From CAYSSJ01 sp964433675 (GTDB taxonomy: Bacteria; Cloacimonadota; Cloacimonadia; Cloacimonadales; TCS61): DNA of 62,264 nucleotides. Positions 35,404 to 44,609 of the stretch are shown piece by piece; positions within the stretch are counted from its first letter, which is position 1; each line of letters begins with the position of its first letter. Location of the stretch: assembly GCA_964433675.1 (NCBI GenBank), contig CAYSSJ010000015.1, positions 1 to 62,264 on the forward strand, written 5' to 3'. The notes below the pieces were generated by a model. The model was not told the origin of the DNA and ran no database searches. It saw only the letters and a program-made list of their open reading frames with translations. The translations under genes were made by a program, and so were the position numbers.

Positions 35404-36276
35404 ATGAAAAGTATGACAGGATATGGAAAACATGAGATATCTAAGAATGATATCCATATAGAAGTAGAGATAAAGTCCGGCAACAACCGTTTTTTTGAAC
35501 CGAGGATATATCTCCCGAAGGAATATATGCAGTTCGAGCAGGATATCCGCAGCAAACTTAATGACTCAATAAAGCGCGGTTTTGTAGAATGTCGCATCAA
35601 TGTGAGCGACAACAAGACTGCTCATATAGAGATCGATGAGCAAAGGCTATTATCTTACTGGGCAATATACGAAAAAGCCAAAAAACGGGTCAAAACAGAG
35701 GCAGAATTACCATTGTATAAGATAGTTACGGATCATAACTTGATTCAGATTATTAAGCATGAAGAGAGAAATGATCAGATTAAGAGAATTATACTCGATA
35801 CTGTTGATAACGCCCTTTTGGATATAGATAAGGCATCCACATCCGAAGGTGAGAAAATGAAACTGTTCTTCTTGAGTTCTATCGAAAAGATCAGCTCTTC
35901 CCTATCCAGGATAGAATCATTATATCCAAGCTATAAAGAGCAGCAAATAAAGAAAATAAAGCAATCTATTGAAGAAGTTACTTTAAATAAAATGTCAGAT
36001 GATAGATTAGACGGGATTATATCCGAACTTACACTTTACATCGATAAAGCCAATATCACCGAAGAAATAGAGAGGCTATATGCTCATATTGGTATGTTCA
36101 AATCCAAATCTGAGCAAGAAGAATGCGGTAAAAGCTTGAATTTCATCTTACAAGAGATGCATAGGGAGATCAATACGATCGGCTCAAAATTCGGCAGTTC
36201 CGAAGCTTTTGAACATATAATTATAATAAAAGAAGAAATAGAAAAATGTAGGGAGATGGTACAAAATGTCAGATAA
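35404..36276 (+). CDS. YicC/YloC family endoribonuclease
   Basis: The 290-residue protein begins with the conserved family start MKSMTGYG and has VEIKSGNNRFFEPRIYLP, SKLNDSIKRGFVECRINV and, at the C-terminus, DUF1732 with CGKSLNFILQEMHREINTIGSK. YicC proteins are endoribonucleases acting on certain small RNAs and mRNAs. The length is standard for the family. Its stop overlaps the next gene by 11 bases, and rnr follows shortly after, giving an RNA-processing flavour to this part of the run. Confidence 0.92.
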   Translation: MKSMTGYGKHEISKNDIHIEVEIKSGNNRFFEPRIYLPKEYMQFEQDIRSKLNDSIKRGFVECRINVSDNKTAHIEIDEQRLLSYWAIYEKAKKRVKTEAELPLYKIVTDHNLIQIIKHEERNDQIKRIILDTVDNALLDIDKASTSEGEKMKLFFLSSIEKISSSLSRIESLYPSYKEQQIKKIKQSIEEVTLNKMSDDRLDGIISELTLYIDKANITEEIERLYAHIGMFKSKSEQEECGKSLNFILQEMHREINTIGSKFGSSEAFEHIIIIKEEIEKCREMVQNVR

Positions 36277-36703
36277 ACCTTTGTTGAAATGGGTTTCTCA
36301 CCCATTTGGAGATTATCCCAAAAACAGTATATTTTTAGTGGTTTTCCTAATTGTCTTTGCCATACTGCTTTGGCGTATAACTGTCATATCATGGGAGATG
36401 CCGATTTTTTATTATATCGGCATGTTGGTAATAGTCATGAGTCTTATAACATATTTTGTTCCTACCACCTATATATTGCATGAGGATAATATCGAAGTGT
36501 ATTACTGGTTTATTAGAGTAAGCCGTCCATATAGCGATTTCGGTTGCTATTATGAAGATAAAAAAGGAGTCATGTTATCTACCTTCAAACGTCCCAGCCG
36601 ATTAGATCCTTTCCGAGGTTTATCACTACGATTCTCCAAAACCCAAGAAGAAAAAGAAAAAATGCTTGATATTTTAGATGAAAAGATTGGAAATAAAGTG
36701 TAA
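36266..36703 (+). CDS. Small membrane protein with two TM segments
   Basis: The 145-residue protein has two membrane helices (about residues 24-42 and 49-66), followed by a soluble beta part: TTYILHEDNIEVYYWFIRVSRPYSDFGCYYEDKKGVMLS and RLDPFRGLSLRF. This resembles the PH-like (YdbT/DUF304-type) arrangement of a hairpin membrane anchor and a small beta domain, but similarity is weak. It overlaps yicC by 11 bases and its stop shares one base with the rnr start (TAATG). The function is unknown. Confidence 0.72.
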   Translation: MSDKPLLKWVSHPFGDYPKNSIFLVVFLIVFAILLWRITVISWEMPIFYYIGMLVIVMSLITYFVPTTYILHEDNIEVYYWFIRVSRPYSDFGCYYEDKKGVMLSTFKRPSRLDPFRGLSLRFSKTQEEKEKMLDILDEKIGNKV

Positions 36704-38775
36704 TGTACGATAAAAAGTTAGCAAATAGAGTTAAGAAACTACTTGAAGATAATAGACATAAACGATATAAAATAAAGGATATAGGCAAGTCTCTAAAAGT
36801 AGGTAAACACAAATATCGTGATCTTGTGGACACTCTTTTTGGTTTGGTAAAAGATGAAGAGATCAAGCTTCAGAATAGGAAATATACTTCTAAAGCCAGC
36901 AAGAGAGGCAAGGTTATCGAAGGTGTGTTTGATGCCAGATCACTTGCCAAGGATCGTTCTTTTGCCTTTGTCAATTGCAAAGAGTTTGATGTTTTCGTCT
37001 CCAGTGAAGACACAATGAATGCTTTTCATAACGATAAGGTTCTTGTTGAGATCAAATACAATCAGCGTGGTAAGCGATATGGAACCGTCATCAGAATAAT
37101 AGAGAGAGCGACTGATACTTTTGTGGGTACTATCGAGGAATATCGTGGGAAATACTATCTGATACCTGATAATACCAAGATCCATACCAATTTTATTATC
37201 ACAGAGCCTACCGAATTGAAATCTGGATATAAAGCTGTTTTGAAGATCACAAATTGGGGCTCTCCATCGCTCAATAAATTTCCCGGTGGAAAGATCACTG
37301 AGATATTGGGCAAAGCGGGTGAGCCTGAGATCGAGATCCTCAGCGTCATCAAGCAATACGATCTTCCATTGGAATTCCCTGACGATGTGCTGGCGGAATC
37401 TGCTTTGATATCCGAAGAGATATCGGAGTATTCTGAGCGGAAAGATCTACGCGAGCTGCTTACTATCACGATCGACCCTGCTTCCGCAAAAGATTATGAT
37501 GACGCCATTTCATTGGAAAAAATCGATAATGGATGGCAGCTTTATGTTCATATAGCTGATGTAGCTCATTATATAGAGACCGACACACTAATATTTCAAG
37601 AAGCTATCGAGCGGGGTAATAGTTTTTACTTTCCCGGGCAAGTAATACCAATGCTGCCTCAGATGCTTTCAAACAAGATCTGCAGCTTGCGCCCCTACGA
37701 AGATAAACTTACTCTTACAGTTATTACAACCTACGATGAAGCATTCAAAATCAGAGAGCAATCCGTTTGCGAAAGCATAATCTGCTCTAATGCTCGTCTA
37801 ACTTATGATGAGGTAGATGAATTATTCGAAACCGACAACTCTTCCCTACCTTCCGATATTTCCGCTATGCTCTATGATCTGAGAAAACTAAGCAGAGCAC
37901 TTACCGCCAGAAGGATAAAAGATGGCTATCTTCGCTTTGATCTACCGGAAACCGATTATGTTTTCGATGAGAATGGACATGTAACTGATCTGAGGAGAAC
38001 CAGAGAGACAGAATCACACGAGATCATAGAAAACACTATGCTGGTTGCCAATGAATATGTAGCAAATAGGCTCAGCAAGAGTGAAACAATGTATAGGATA
38101 CATGAGAAACCTGACGAGATGGGGATAGAGAATATTCAAGTCCTAGCTGATAATTTCGATTTGAAATTCGAATATAACAAGAAATTTAACTACACACTGC
38201 AGACTTTGCTCGATTCCATGCCGGAAGAGTACCATCGTGTATTCGACAGAATGATCCTTCGCAATCTTAAAAGAGCGCGTTATGATACGGAGAATAAGGG
38301 ACATTTCGGTTTGGCAATGAATAAGTACACTCATTTCACCTCTCCGATCAGAAGACTGTGCGATCTGATAATACATCATCAGATAAAAGCGATGCAGCAC
38401 CAATCTGATTCACCTTTCGATCATAAAACCTTAGATTCTTATGCAGAACAAGCAACCGAACGCGAATCATTGGCAGATGAAACTGAATGGGAAGTGGATA
38501 GAAAGAACAAGATCAAATTTATGAAGAAACGAATCGGGAATGAATATTCCGGTATTATCGTCAATGCCCGCTCTTCGGCTATCTTTGTAGAATTGGATAA
38601 ATATCCTGTTGTCGGTATCATCGATATTGCTTCCCTCAAAGACGATTACTATGTGTTCAATGAGAAGACTATGAGTTTCACAGGTAAAAGACGAAAGAAA
38701 AAGTTTAGATTAGCTGACAAGGTAAAGGTACTCATTTCACGAGTGGATGATGATATTTACCTGCATTTGAGATGA
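36703..38775 (+). CDS. rnr: Ribonuclease R
   Basis: RNase R is the 3'-5' exoribonuclease that degrades structured RNA. The 690-residue protein has an N-terminal winged-helix part, two OB cold-shock domains (about 65-220), the RNB catalytic domain with the metal-binding signature ITIDPASAKDYDDAISLE (about 253-270), the conserved TSPIRRLCDLIIH segment and a C-terminal S1 domain (EYSGIIVNARSSAIFVEL). The C-terminal basic tail is very short compared with E. coli. The gene overlaps its neighbours at both ends (TAATG and ATGA). Confidence 0.95.
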   Translation: MYDKKLANRVKKLLEDNRHKRYKIKDIGKSLKVGKHKYRDLVDTLFGLVKDEEIKLQNRKYTSKASKRGKVIEGVFDARSLAKDRSFAFVNCKEFDVFVSSEDTMNAFHNDKVLVEIKYNQRGKRYGTVIRIIERATDTFVGTIEEYRGKYYLIPDNTKIHTNFIITEPTELKSGYKAVLKITNWGSPSLNKFPGGKITEILGKAGEPEIEILSVIKQYDLPLEFPDDVLAESALISEEISEYSERKDLRELLTITIDPASAKDYDDAISLEKIDNGWQLYVHIADVAHYIETDTLIFQEAIERGNSFYFPGQVIPMLPQMLSNKICSLRPYEDKLTLTVITTYDEAFKIREQSVCESIICSNARLTYDEVDELFETDNSSLPSDISAMLYDLRKLSRALTARRIKDGYLRFDLPETDYVFDENGHVTDLRRTRETESHEIIENTMLVANEYVANRLSKSETMYRIHEKPDEMGIENIQVLADNFDLKFEYNKKFNYTLQTLLDSMPEEYHRVFDRMILRNLKRARYDTENKGHFGLAMNKYTHFTSPIRRLCDLIIHHQIKAMQHQSDSPFDHKTLDSYAEQATERESLADETEWEVDRKNKIKFMKKRIGNEYSGIIVNARSSAIFVELDKYPVVGIIDIASLKDDYYVFNEKTMSFTGKRRKKKFRLADKVKVLISRVDDDIYLHLR

Positions 38776-39989
38776 CTATGATTCTTTTGTATAGTCTTTT
38801 TATCTGCACATTTTGGATTATACTTCTCCCCTATTTTATCCTCCGTTTTAGTGGCAATGAACGGTTGGAGAGATTCGGTTTCTATGCTTTACGTTATGAT
38901 GATAGTATCTGGATCCATGCTGCTTCGGTCGGCGAAGTCAATGCTATCAAACCTTTGATTATCAAGCTTCTTAAAGAGTATCCCACCAAACAGTTCATCA
39001 TCACAACCATGACAAAAACAGGTAATCGGATAGCACAAGCTATAGATAAAAAGATAGATGTATATTATCTCCCGTTCGATTGCTATTTCCTCATGAGAAG
39101 AGTATTTGTACGATTAAATCCAAGTTTGATCATAATAGCTGAAACTGAGTTTTGGCCTAATATGCTCTATCATGCTAAGAAAAGATCCGTTCCCGTTATT
39201 TTGGTTAATGGTAGGATATCCCAACGTTCTTTTCCCAAATACAAAAAGCTCACATTCTTCTTCGCTCCGCTATGGAAAGCAATCCAAAGAGTAAATGCTC
39301 AAACCGAGTTGGATAAACAGAGATTTGTTGAGTTAGGATTTGAAAAAGTGGTAGATGCAGGCAATCTTAAATTTGCCATCGAACTTCCTGAGCTTGATTC
39401 AGATGAAATACGACGAGAATTGGGGTTTACAGATGCTGATTTTGTTCTCTGTTTGGGAAGTAGCCGTCCGGGAGAAGAGAAACTTATCAGGAACATATAT
39501 AATGATTTGCGCTCTGAAATCCCCAATTTGAAGCTCATTGTTGCACCCAGACATCTAAAAAGGTTGGATGAGGTCAGAGCTATCTTCAAAACACATAGAT
39601 TATATTCTGAAAAAAATAAATCTGCCGATATACTCATTGTAGATACCATGGGAAAGCTGACGATTATGTATGCTGCTTGCGATTTAGCTATTGTAGGAGG
39701 CAGTTTTTTCGATTTTGGTGGGCATAATCCTCTGGAAGCGGCATATTATCGAAAACCGATAATTATCGGACCATATCATCAATCATGTCTGGATAGTGTT
39801 AATAAACTTAATGCTGCCGATGCTGTTTTGGTGGCGAACAAAAATGAATTGAAGCAGAAAATTGCCTATCTTTCCGATAATTCACCTATTAGATCAACGA
39901 TGGGGTCCAATGCCAAAAATATTCTTGACCAATATTCCTTAAGTGTAAAAGTAAATATGGATATTATTAGGACTTATATAAGGAGTTGA
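38772..39989 (+). CDS. waaA: 3-deoxy-D-manno-octulosonic acid (Kdo) transferase
   Basis: WaaA links Kdo to lipid A precursor at the cytoplasmic face of the inner membrane. The 405-residue protein has an N-terminal membrane anchor (about 4-24), the GT30 motif HAASVGE with the catalytic Glu55, SPK-like FITTMTKTGNRIAQ, AETEFWPN, NGRISQRSFPKY and the GGSFFDFGGHNPLEAAYY sugar-binding loop. It shows that the organism makes lipopolysaccharide. Start ATG 38772 overlaps rnr by four bases; the second ATG at 38778 is an alternative. Confidence 0.94.
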   Translation: MTMILLYSLFICTFWIILLPYFILRFSGNERLERFGFYALRYDDSIWIHAASVGEVNAIKPLIIKLLKEYPTKQFIITTMTKTGNRIAQAIDKKIDVYYLPFDCYFLMRRVFVRLNPSLIIIAETEFWPNMLYHAKKRSVPVILVNGRISQRSFPKYKKLTFFFAPLWKAIQRVNAQTELDKQRFVELGFEKVVDAGNLKFAIELPELDSDEIRRELGFTDADFVLCLGSSRPGEEKLIRNIYNDLRSEIPNLKLIVAPRHLKRLDEVRAIFKTHRLYSEKNKSADILIVDTMGKLTIMYAACDLAIVGGSFFDFGGHNPLEAAYYRKPIIIGPYHQSCLDSVNKLNAADAVLVANKNELKQKIAYLSDNSPIRSTMGSNAKNILDQYSLSVKVNMDIIRTYIRS

Positions 39990-39992
39990 ACA

Positions 39993-40970
39993 ATGGAAAA
40001 AGAAGCTATGTATTACAAAACACTCCCAAACCAAAAAGTTCAGTGTGAATTATGTCCTCATTATTGTGTTATCTTGCCTGATGATCGTGGGCTCTGTCGC
40101 GGCAGGAAAAACATAGATGGCAAATTGTACGCTATCAATTATGGGAAAACGGTTTCGCTAAATAGCGATCCCGTCGAGAAAAAGCCATTATATCATTTTC
40201 TGCCAGGTAGTAATGTGATATCTTTGGGACCAAATTCCTGCAACTTTTCATGCGATTTTTGCCAGAATTATACTATCAGTCAATTCGATGTTCCTACTTA
40301 TGAAATAACCCCTCAGGATATTGTATCGCTTTGTCGAAATAATTCGGTCGAGTTGGTCGCTTTCACCTACACCGAGCCGATCACCTGGTACGAATTTGTC
40401 TTGGAAGCTTCCAGACTGCTCAAATCTCAGACTATCAAGACGATCATGGTTAGCAATGGCTTTATCAATCAAGAACCTCTCAAAGAACTCGTCAAAGTGA
40501 TAGATGCCGTAAATGTCGATTTCAAATCTATTGATGAGAATTTTTACCAGTCATTATGTAAAGGTCATGTAAATCCGGTTTTGGAGTCGATCCAGACTTT
40601 CAGTGAACACTGCCATGTAGAGATCACCAATCTATTGATTCCGGGCAAGAATGACTCGGATCATCATATCAGAGAATTAGCCAAAATGATCGCTTCGATC
40701 AATCGGGATATTCCACTTCATTTCTCCAAATATTTCCCGCATTATAAAATGACTACCAATCCAACGCCGGATGCCACATTGTATCATGCCAAAGAGATCG
40801 CTTCAGAGTACATCGATTATATCTATCTCGGCAATATTCTTACTACCAATGATACGCATTGTCCAAACTGTGATAAACTCCTCATAAAGAGAAACTACAG
40901 GGCAGCCACTACTATTCATGAGAATAAATGTCCAAATTGCGGACATTATATCTACGGAGTTTATGCTTGA
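39993..40970 (+). CDS. amrS: AmmeMemoRadiSam system radical SAM enzyme
   Basis: The 325-residue protein has the characteristic N-terminal segment CELCPHYCVILPDDRGLCRGR (about 18-38, four cysteines), then the radical SAM motif CNFSCDFC (Cys83, 87, 90) followed by QNYTISQ, and a C-terminal zinc-ribbon-like CPNCDKL..CPNCGHY. It is the AmrS member of the AmmeMemoRadiSam triad, related to pyruvate formate-lyase-activating enzymes. The partners MEMO and AMMECR1 are not in this window. The substrate is unknown. It lies three bases after waaA. Confidence 0.92.
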   Translation: MEKEAMYYKTLPNQKVQCELCPHYCVILPDDRGLCRGRKNIDGKLYAINYGKTVSLNSDPVEKKPLYHFLPGSNVISLGPNSCNFSCDFCQNYTISQFDVPTYEITPQDIVSLCRNNSVELVAFTYTEPITWYEFVLEASRLLKSQTIKTIMVSNGFINQEPLKELVKVIDAVNVDFKSIDENFYQSLCKGHVNPVLESIQTFSEHCHVEITNLLIPGKNDSDHHIRELAKMIASINRDIPLHFSKYFPHYKMTTNPTPDATLYHAKEIASEYIDYIYLGNILTTNDTHCPNCDKLLIKRNYRAATTIHENKCPNCGHYIYGVYA

Positions 40971-41330
40971 ATGAAGCATTTTATCAGAAAGAATCTAACC
41001 AAAAGCGATATCGCTCTTATAATCATATTGATTTTAATTGTTTTTACAATGCTCTTCTACTTCTTTTTGAGCAACAGCAACCAACATGTGGAGATATATT
41101 ATGCAGACAAGCTTCTCCATACTTACGCTTTGGATAATGACAGAGTAATAGAAATTGAAGATATGATTATTGAGATTAGGAACGGCAAAGTGAGAGTAAA
41201 GGAATCTGATTGTAAGCGTCAGATTTGTGTTAACCAAGGTTGGAGTAGGAATCTGCCGATCATTTGTGCTCCAAACAAAGTCGCTGTAGTTATCAGAAGC
41301 AAACAGGATTCGATATTGATCACCAGATAA
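40971..41330 (+). CDS. Membrane-anchored NusG domain II protein
   Basis: The 119-residue protein has one N-terminal TM segment (about 13-34, IALIIILILIVFTMLFYFF) and then a domain of about 75 residues matching NusG domain II (PF07009): IEIRNGKVRVKESDCKRQICVNQGW and PIICAPNKVAVVI. The two cysteines in DCKRQIC are conserved in this family. It is not the elongation factor NusG; these stand-alone versions sit on the outer face of the membrane and have no known role. It begins immediately after the amrS stop. Confidence 0.88.
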   Translation: MKHFIRKNLTKSDIALIIILILIVFTMLFYFFLSNSNQHVEIYYADKLLHTYALDNDRVIEIEDMIIEIRNGKVRVKESDCKRQICVNQGWSRNLPIICAPNKVAVVIRSKQDSILITR

Positions 41331-41333
41331 AAA

Positions 41334-41358
41334 AAGCTCCCGAACGAATCGGGAGCTT
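41334..41358 (-). terminator. Bidirectional terminator between converging genes
   Basis: AAGCTCCCGA (41334-41343) and TCGGGAGCTT (41349-41358) pair perfectly around ACGAA. On the minus strand it is followed by TTTTTTATC, so it ends the 41394 gene; on the plus strand it also follows the NusG-II gene but the tail is weak. Confidence 0.9.
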
Positions 41359-41393
41359 AATATAGTTGAGATTTAGTTTCAATCTCAGTTTTG

Positions 41394-43571
41394 TTATTTC
41401 AGTAAGATCATCTTGCGTGTACTCGTGTATCTACCACCATCGGCATCTACTCGGTAGAGATAAACGCCACTTGCAACAGGTCTACCCGAATTATCCGTGC
41501 CATTCCAAGTAACTGTGTGGGTTCCGGGTTGTGTCTGCTCATTGTTTACAAGAGTCTTTACTTTTTGTCCGCGAATGTTATAAACTTCTACAGACATATT
41601 GGATGCTTCTTGTAACGAGAAGGCAATAGTTGTCTCCGGATTGAAAGGATTGGGATAGTTCTGATCAACAGTCAACACCTGTGGTACGATGGTATTTTCA
41701 TCAGCAGATGTATCATCGAATTTTATATCCAAAGCCATATACATCATCTCTCCACCGAGATGTGAACCGTGTCCTTGAATATATGAACCGAAACTGTTAT
41801 CGTCCATAAACATAATATGCAGACGTCCCCAGCCGTAACCGATATCTTCGATGTGATCAGCCGGATAGGCATAAACTGGTATCATACCATCAAACTCGGG
41901 GGTTTCCAGACTGCTTAGATAAAGAGCATTGAACCATTCATCTTCCCAATCTCCGCCATTGTCAACATACCAAGTTTCACCATTATCTCTAGATATCGCG
42001 ATAGCGAGTTCGGGAACTTCTGCCCAATCTTCATAACCGGCATAGCCTTCGAAAGCATAACTATTCATCAAACCATCATGCCAAATAGCAGCCAACCAGC
42101 CTTTGTCTTCATTAACTGCTATTTTATGCTTGTTTTCATGAAAAGCAGCGTCGGTATCTTGATGGTAGATTGGCCAACCGTCTTGGCGCATCACATTACC
42201 ATCCGGATCATGCTGTTGTCCTTCTCCATCCGGATTCCATGGGATTACAGGTTCGTCATGATATACGGTGGGATCTCCCATAAAACCAACATTCCGCAGA
42301 GTAAACTCTTCTGTCGTAAAGTCAAACATATTGACTTTGGGATATCCGAAAGCAGGCCAATAATTTCCTGTAGGTATTCCATTAACATCAACTTTTTGAA
42401 CAAACAGATTGTTCATAGTAACCAGTTTATTACCATAATCGGAGAAGAGAGTATTCTGATGATTACTGTGAACAAAGCCGAAGTAAATCTCTTCACCCGG
42501 TTCCAATCCGCCAAGAGGTGTTTCGCCACTTAAATGATAGGGAATCTCCATACCCATGCTATAATAAGCTTCTCGAGAATGTTTGATCCATTCCCCTTCA
42601 CCATAGTTATGATTAACGAAAACGAACAGTTCTTCATCCAAACCTGTAGCATTGGCATCGCCATCGAGGACTATATTTTGCCCGAAAAATGCTACTTTAC
42701 CATCATGTGGAGATACTGCCATAGACATAAATGGACGACGCAGTCCCTGGAGATGCCATTGGTCTATCTCGGGTACGCTTGTGTAAGTCCAATCAAGCTG
42801 GGTTTGACTCAGAAGATCGCTTTCATCGAAATCTGCGTAAGCGATTAGCGGATTTTCTGCTGGTCCGTCTGTAACAGGATTTTCTGTGGAGTTGTTTGCA
42901 ACCACATATACTCTTCGCTTGTCCGGTTCGGGTGAAGGTCCCATAAATACATAAGGCCAGATAAATTCGCAGCCAGCGAATTCCGGATTCGGATGCTGAG
43001 CTGTGATCGGATCCATAATCTCGATCGGTTGTAACCACAAGCCGGGTTCACTCATCATGCTGAACACATCATAAGTATAGACTATAGCCCAATCGATATT
43101 ATTGTCCATCAACCTATGCCATGCGGTTATAGGATTACCACTTATTGGATCAACATCTATACCTGGGAATCCTTCGTGCCTTTCGATGGTAGATACTCTA
43201 TCATTGATATAAACTTCTCCATTGTCATCAATATAAGCATACCAAATTCTACGTGTAGCTTCGGCAGTCTCTCTTCCAGTATATGCCATGTAGATGCCAC
43301 CACCAGCATCTAGTTGCAATCTGACCGGTGTACTGTTGTAGCTACCAGGCACGTAATCATAGAAATTAGTGATTCCCAATGGTACTGGTTCAATTGCGAA
43401 ACTATACTCGATAAGATCATCCCTAGTTCTAGATACATTGTTGAGTGAATAACTACTAGGTGCTTCTACTTCTAACGGTGTGTGATTTGTCGGCTGTCTG
43501 AGCTCAGTTGCTTCAAACGCAAACAATCCAACCGCTACGCCTACCAGGATAAAAATGAACACTTTTTTCAT
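41394..43571 (-). CDS. Large secreted protein with sorting tail
   Basis: I chose ATG 43571, the second of two adjacent ATGs, since AAGGAGG lies five bases before it; it begins with a signal peptide (MKKVFIFILVGVAVGLFAFEA). The mature protein (about 725 residues total) has long strand-rich, sialidase- or propeller-like stretches: DNGEVYINDRVS, ISGNPITAWHR, SHDGKVAFFGQ-type motifs, ISRDNGETWYVDNGG. It ends in the sorting tail (NYPNPFNPETTIAFSLQEASNM, YNIRGQKVKTLVN, WNGTDNSGRPVASGVYLYRVD, RKMILLK). No catalytic motif is recognised. It is probably surface-exposed. Confidence 0.88.
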   Translation of the reverse strand: MKKVFIFILVGVAVGLFAFEATELRQPTNHTPLEVEAPSSYSLNNVSRTRDDLIEYSFAIEPVPLGITNFYDYVPGSYNSTPVRLQLDAGGGIYMAYTGRETAEATRRIWYAYIDDNGEVYINDRVSTIERHEGFPGIDVDPISGNPITAWHRLMDNNIDWAIVYTYDVFSMMSEPGLWLQPIEIMDPITAQHPNPEFAGCEFIWPYVFMGPSPEPDKRRVYVVANNSTENPVTDGPAENPLIAYADFDESDLLSQTQLDWTYTSVPEIDQWHLQGLRRPFMSMAVSPHDGKVAFFGQNIVLDGDANATGLDEELFVFVNHNYGEGEWIKHSREAYYSMGMEIPYHLSGETPLGGLEPGEEIYFGFVHSNHQNTLFSDYGNKLVTMNNLFVQKVDVNGIPTGNYWPAFGYPKVNMFDFTTEEFTLRNVGFMGDPTVYHDEPVIPWNPDGEGQQHDPDGNVMRQDGWPIYHQDTDAAFHENKHKIAVNEDKGWLAAIWHDGLMNSYAFEGYAGYEDWAEVPELAIAISRDNGETWYVDNGGDWEDEWFNALYLSSLETPEFDGMIPVYAYPADHIEDIGYGWGRLHIMFMDDNSFGSYIQGHGSHLGGEMMYMALDIKFDDTSADENTIVPQVLTVDQNYPNPFNPETTIAFSLQEASNMSVEVYNIRGQKVKTLVNNEQTQPGTHTVTWNGTDNSGRPVASGVYLYRVDADGGRYTSTRKMILLK

Positions 43572-43799
43572 CATTGCCTCCTTGCATGATTTTCTCATTT
43601 TTCTTATACGCTTCCTTTCTCGCACTCTATTTTTTTTATTATTTTTAATCTCATGTGCAATTTTTTATAATACGCTATATTTTTGTCAAAACTTTTTTTT
43701 CCTTAAGCTATTATTGAATGTGCTATTTTTAGAAAAGATGAATTTGTAAAAAGAGTTAAACGCATAAAACACAGATAACTAACTCCCCCTTCCAAAAAC

Positions 43800-44558
43800 T
43801 CATTTTATCTTTAAGATATAAATAATATGTTCACTATTGTTCTTTACCGGCTGTTTATCGAAACTTCCGTACTGTTCTACAATCTGTAGATCGAGCTGTT
43901 GGGTAAGTAGACAGAAATAATCAGGTTCACACTCTTTGAGAGATATCTTATGAGTAAAACTATGGTGTTTGCCATTTTTATCGTAAACTATATATTTATC
44001 TCGCCAGTGTTTTATCAAGTTTAGTCTGTCGATATTATAAGAGGATTTAAGTGAGATGATTTCTTCTTTTTCAGGAAAATCCGCCGTATACAGATAATTA
44101 TCCTCTTCACTATCTGAACCTTCACAAACACAAGGATAGATATCAAAGCCTATCCTACCACTAGGATGCAGCACTCGTTTTACATTTTGCAAGCATTGAA
44201 TTTGATCTTGCAAAGTCAGTAAATGTTGAAAAGAAAAATAAGGGAATATTATGAGCGAAAACTTTTGATTTGAACTAAAGCTTTGCATATCGCTTTCGAT
44301 GATGGAGATCGGAATATCACCTGTCTTATTTCTCAGAATTTTGAGCATATTGGGAGAATTGTCCAAAGCCGTTACATTGTACCCCGCTTCTGCCAGTGGG
44401 ATAGTCAATCTGCCCGTTCCAGCTCCCATTTCGAGGATGTTTCCATCCGATTTGGCTGCGCATTCTTTCCAAAATGCAATATCTTTATTTTGTTCCGGAC
44501 ACATAAAAGATAATTCCCAATCATAATAATGGGCAAAAGTGTTACAATTTGTCATCAT
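43800..44558 (-). CDS. Class I SAM-dependent methyltransferase
   Basis: The 252-residue protein has the Rossmann-type SAM-binding motif I ILEMGAGTGRLTIPLAEAG (about 40-58), motif II with the acidic residue in VTALDNSPNMLKIL, and a motif IV-like LIIFPYFSFQHLLTLQDQIQCLQNVKRVLHPSGRIGF region. This is the common fold of small-molecule methyltransferases (Methyltransf_25 type). No signal peptide or TM is present. Substrate cannot be deduced. It follows the phosphohexomutase gene after a terminator, so it is likely transcribed on its own. Confidence 0.85.
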   Translation of the reverse strand: MMTNCNTFAHYYDWELSFMCPEQNKDIAFWKECAAKSDGNILEMGAGTGRLTIPLAEAGYNVTALDNSPNMLKILRNKTGDIPISIIESDMQSFSSNQKFSLIIFPYFSFQHLLTLQDQIQCLQNVKRVLHPSGRIGFDIYPCVCEGSDSEEDNYLYTADFPEKEEIISLKSSYNIDRLNLIKHWRDKYIVYDKNGKHHSFTHKISLKECEPDYFCLLTQQLDLQIVEQYGSFDKQPVKNNSEHIIYILKIK

Positions 44559-44575
44559 AATCTCAAAATAAAAAG

Positions 44576-44597
44576 GGGAGGTAAGTTCATACCTCCC
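44576..44597 (-). terminator. Intrinsic terminator after phosphohexomutase gene
   Basis: GGGAGGTA (44576-44583) pairs with TACCTCCC (44590-44597) around a six-base loop. Read on the minus strand it is followed by CCTTTTTATTTTG, the end of the long nusB-to-phosphohexomutase gene run. Confidence 0.85.
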
Positions 44598-44609
44598 AGA
44601 TTTAATCTT

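Noticed and set aside
43664..43689. TTGACA and TATAAA on the minus strand ahead of the 41394 gene
   Set aside because: The spacer is only 14 bases and the region is AT-rich, so the match is weak.
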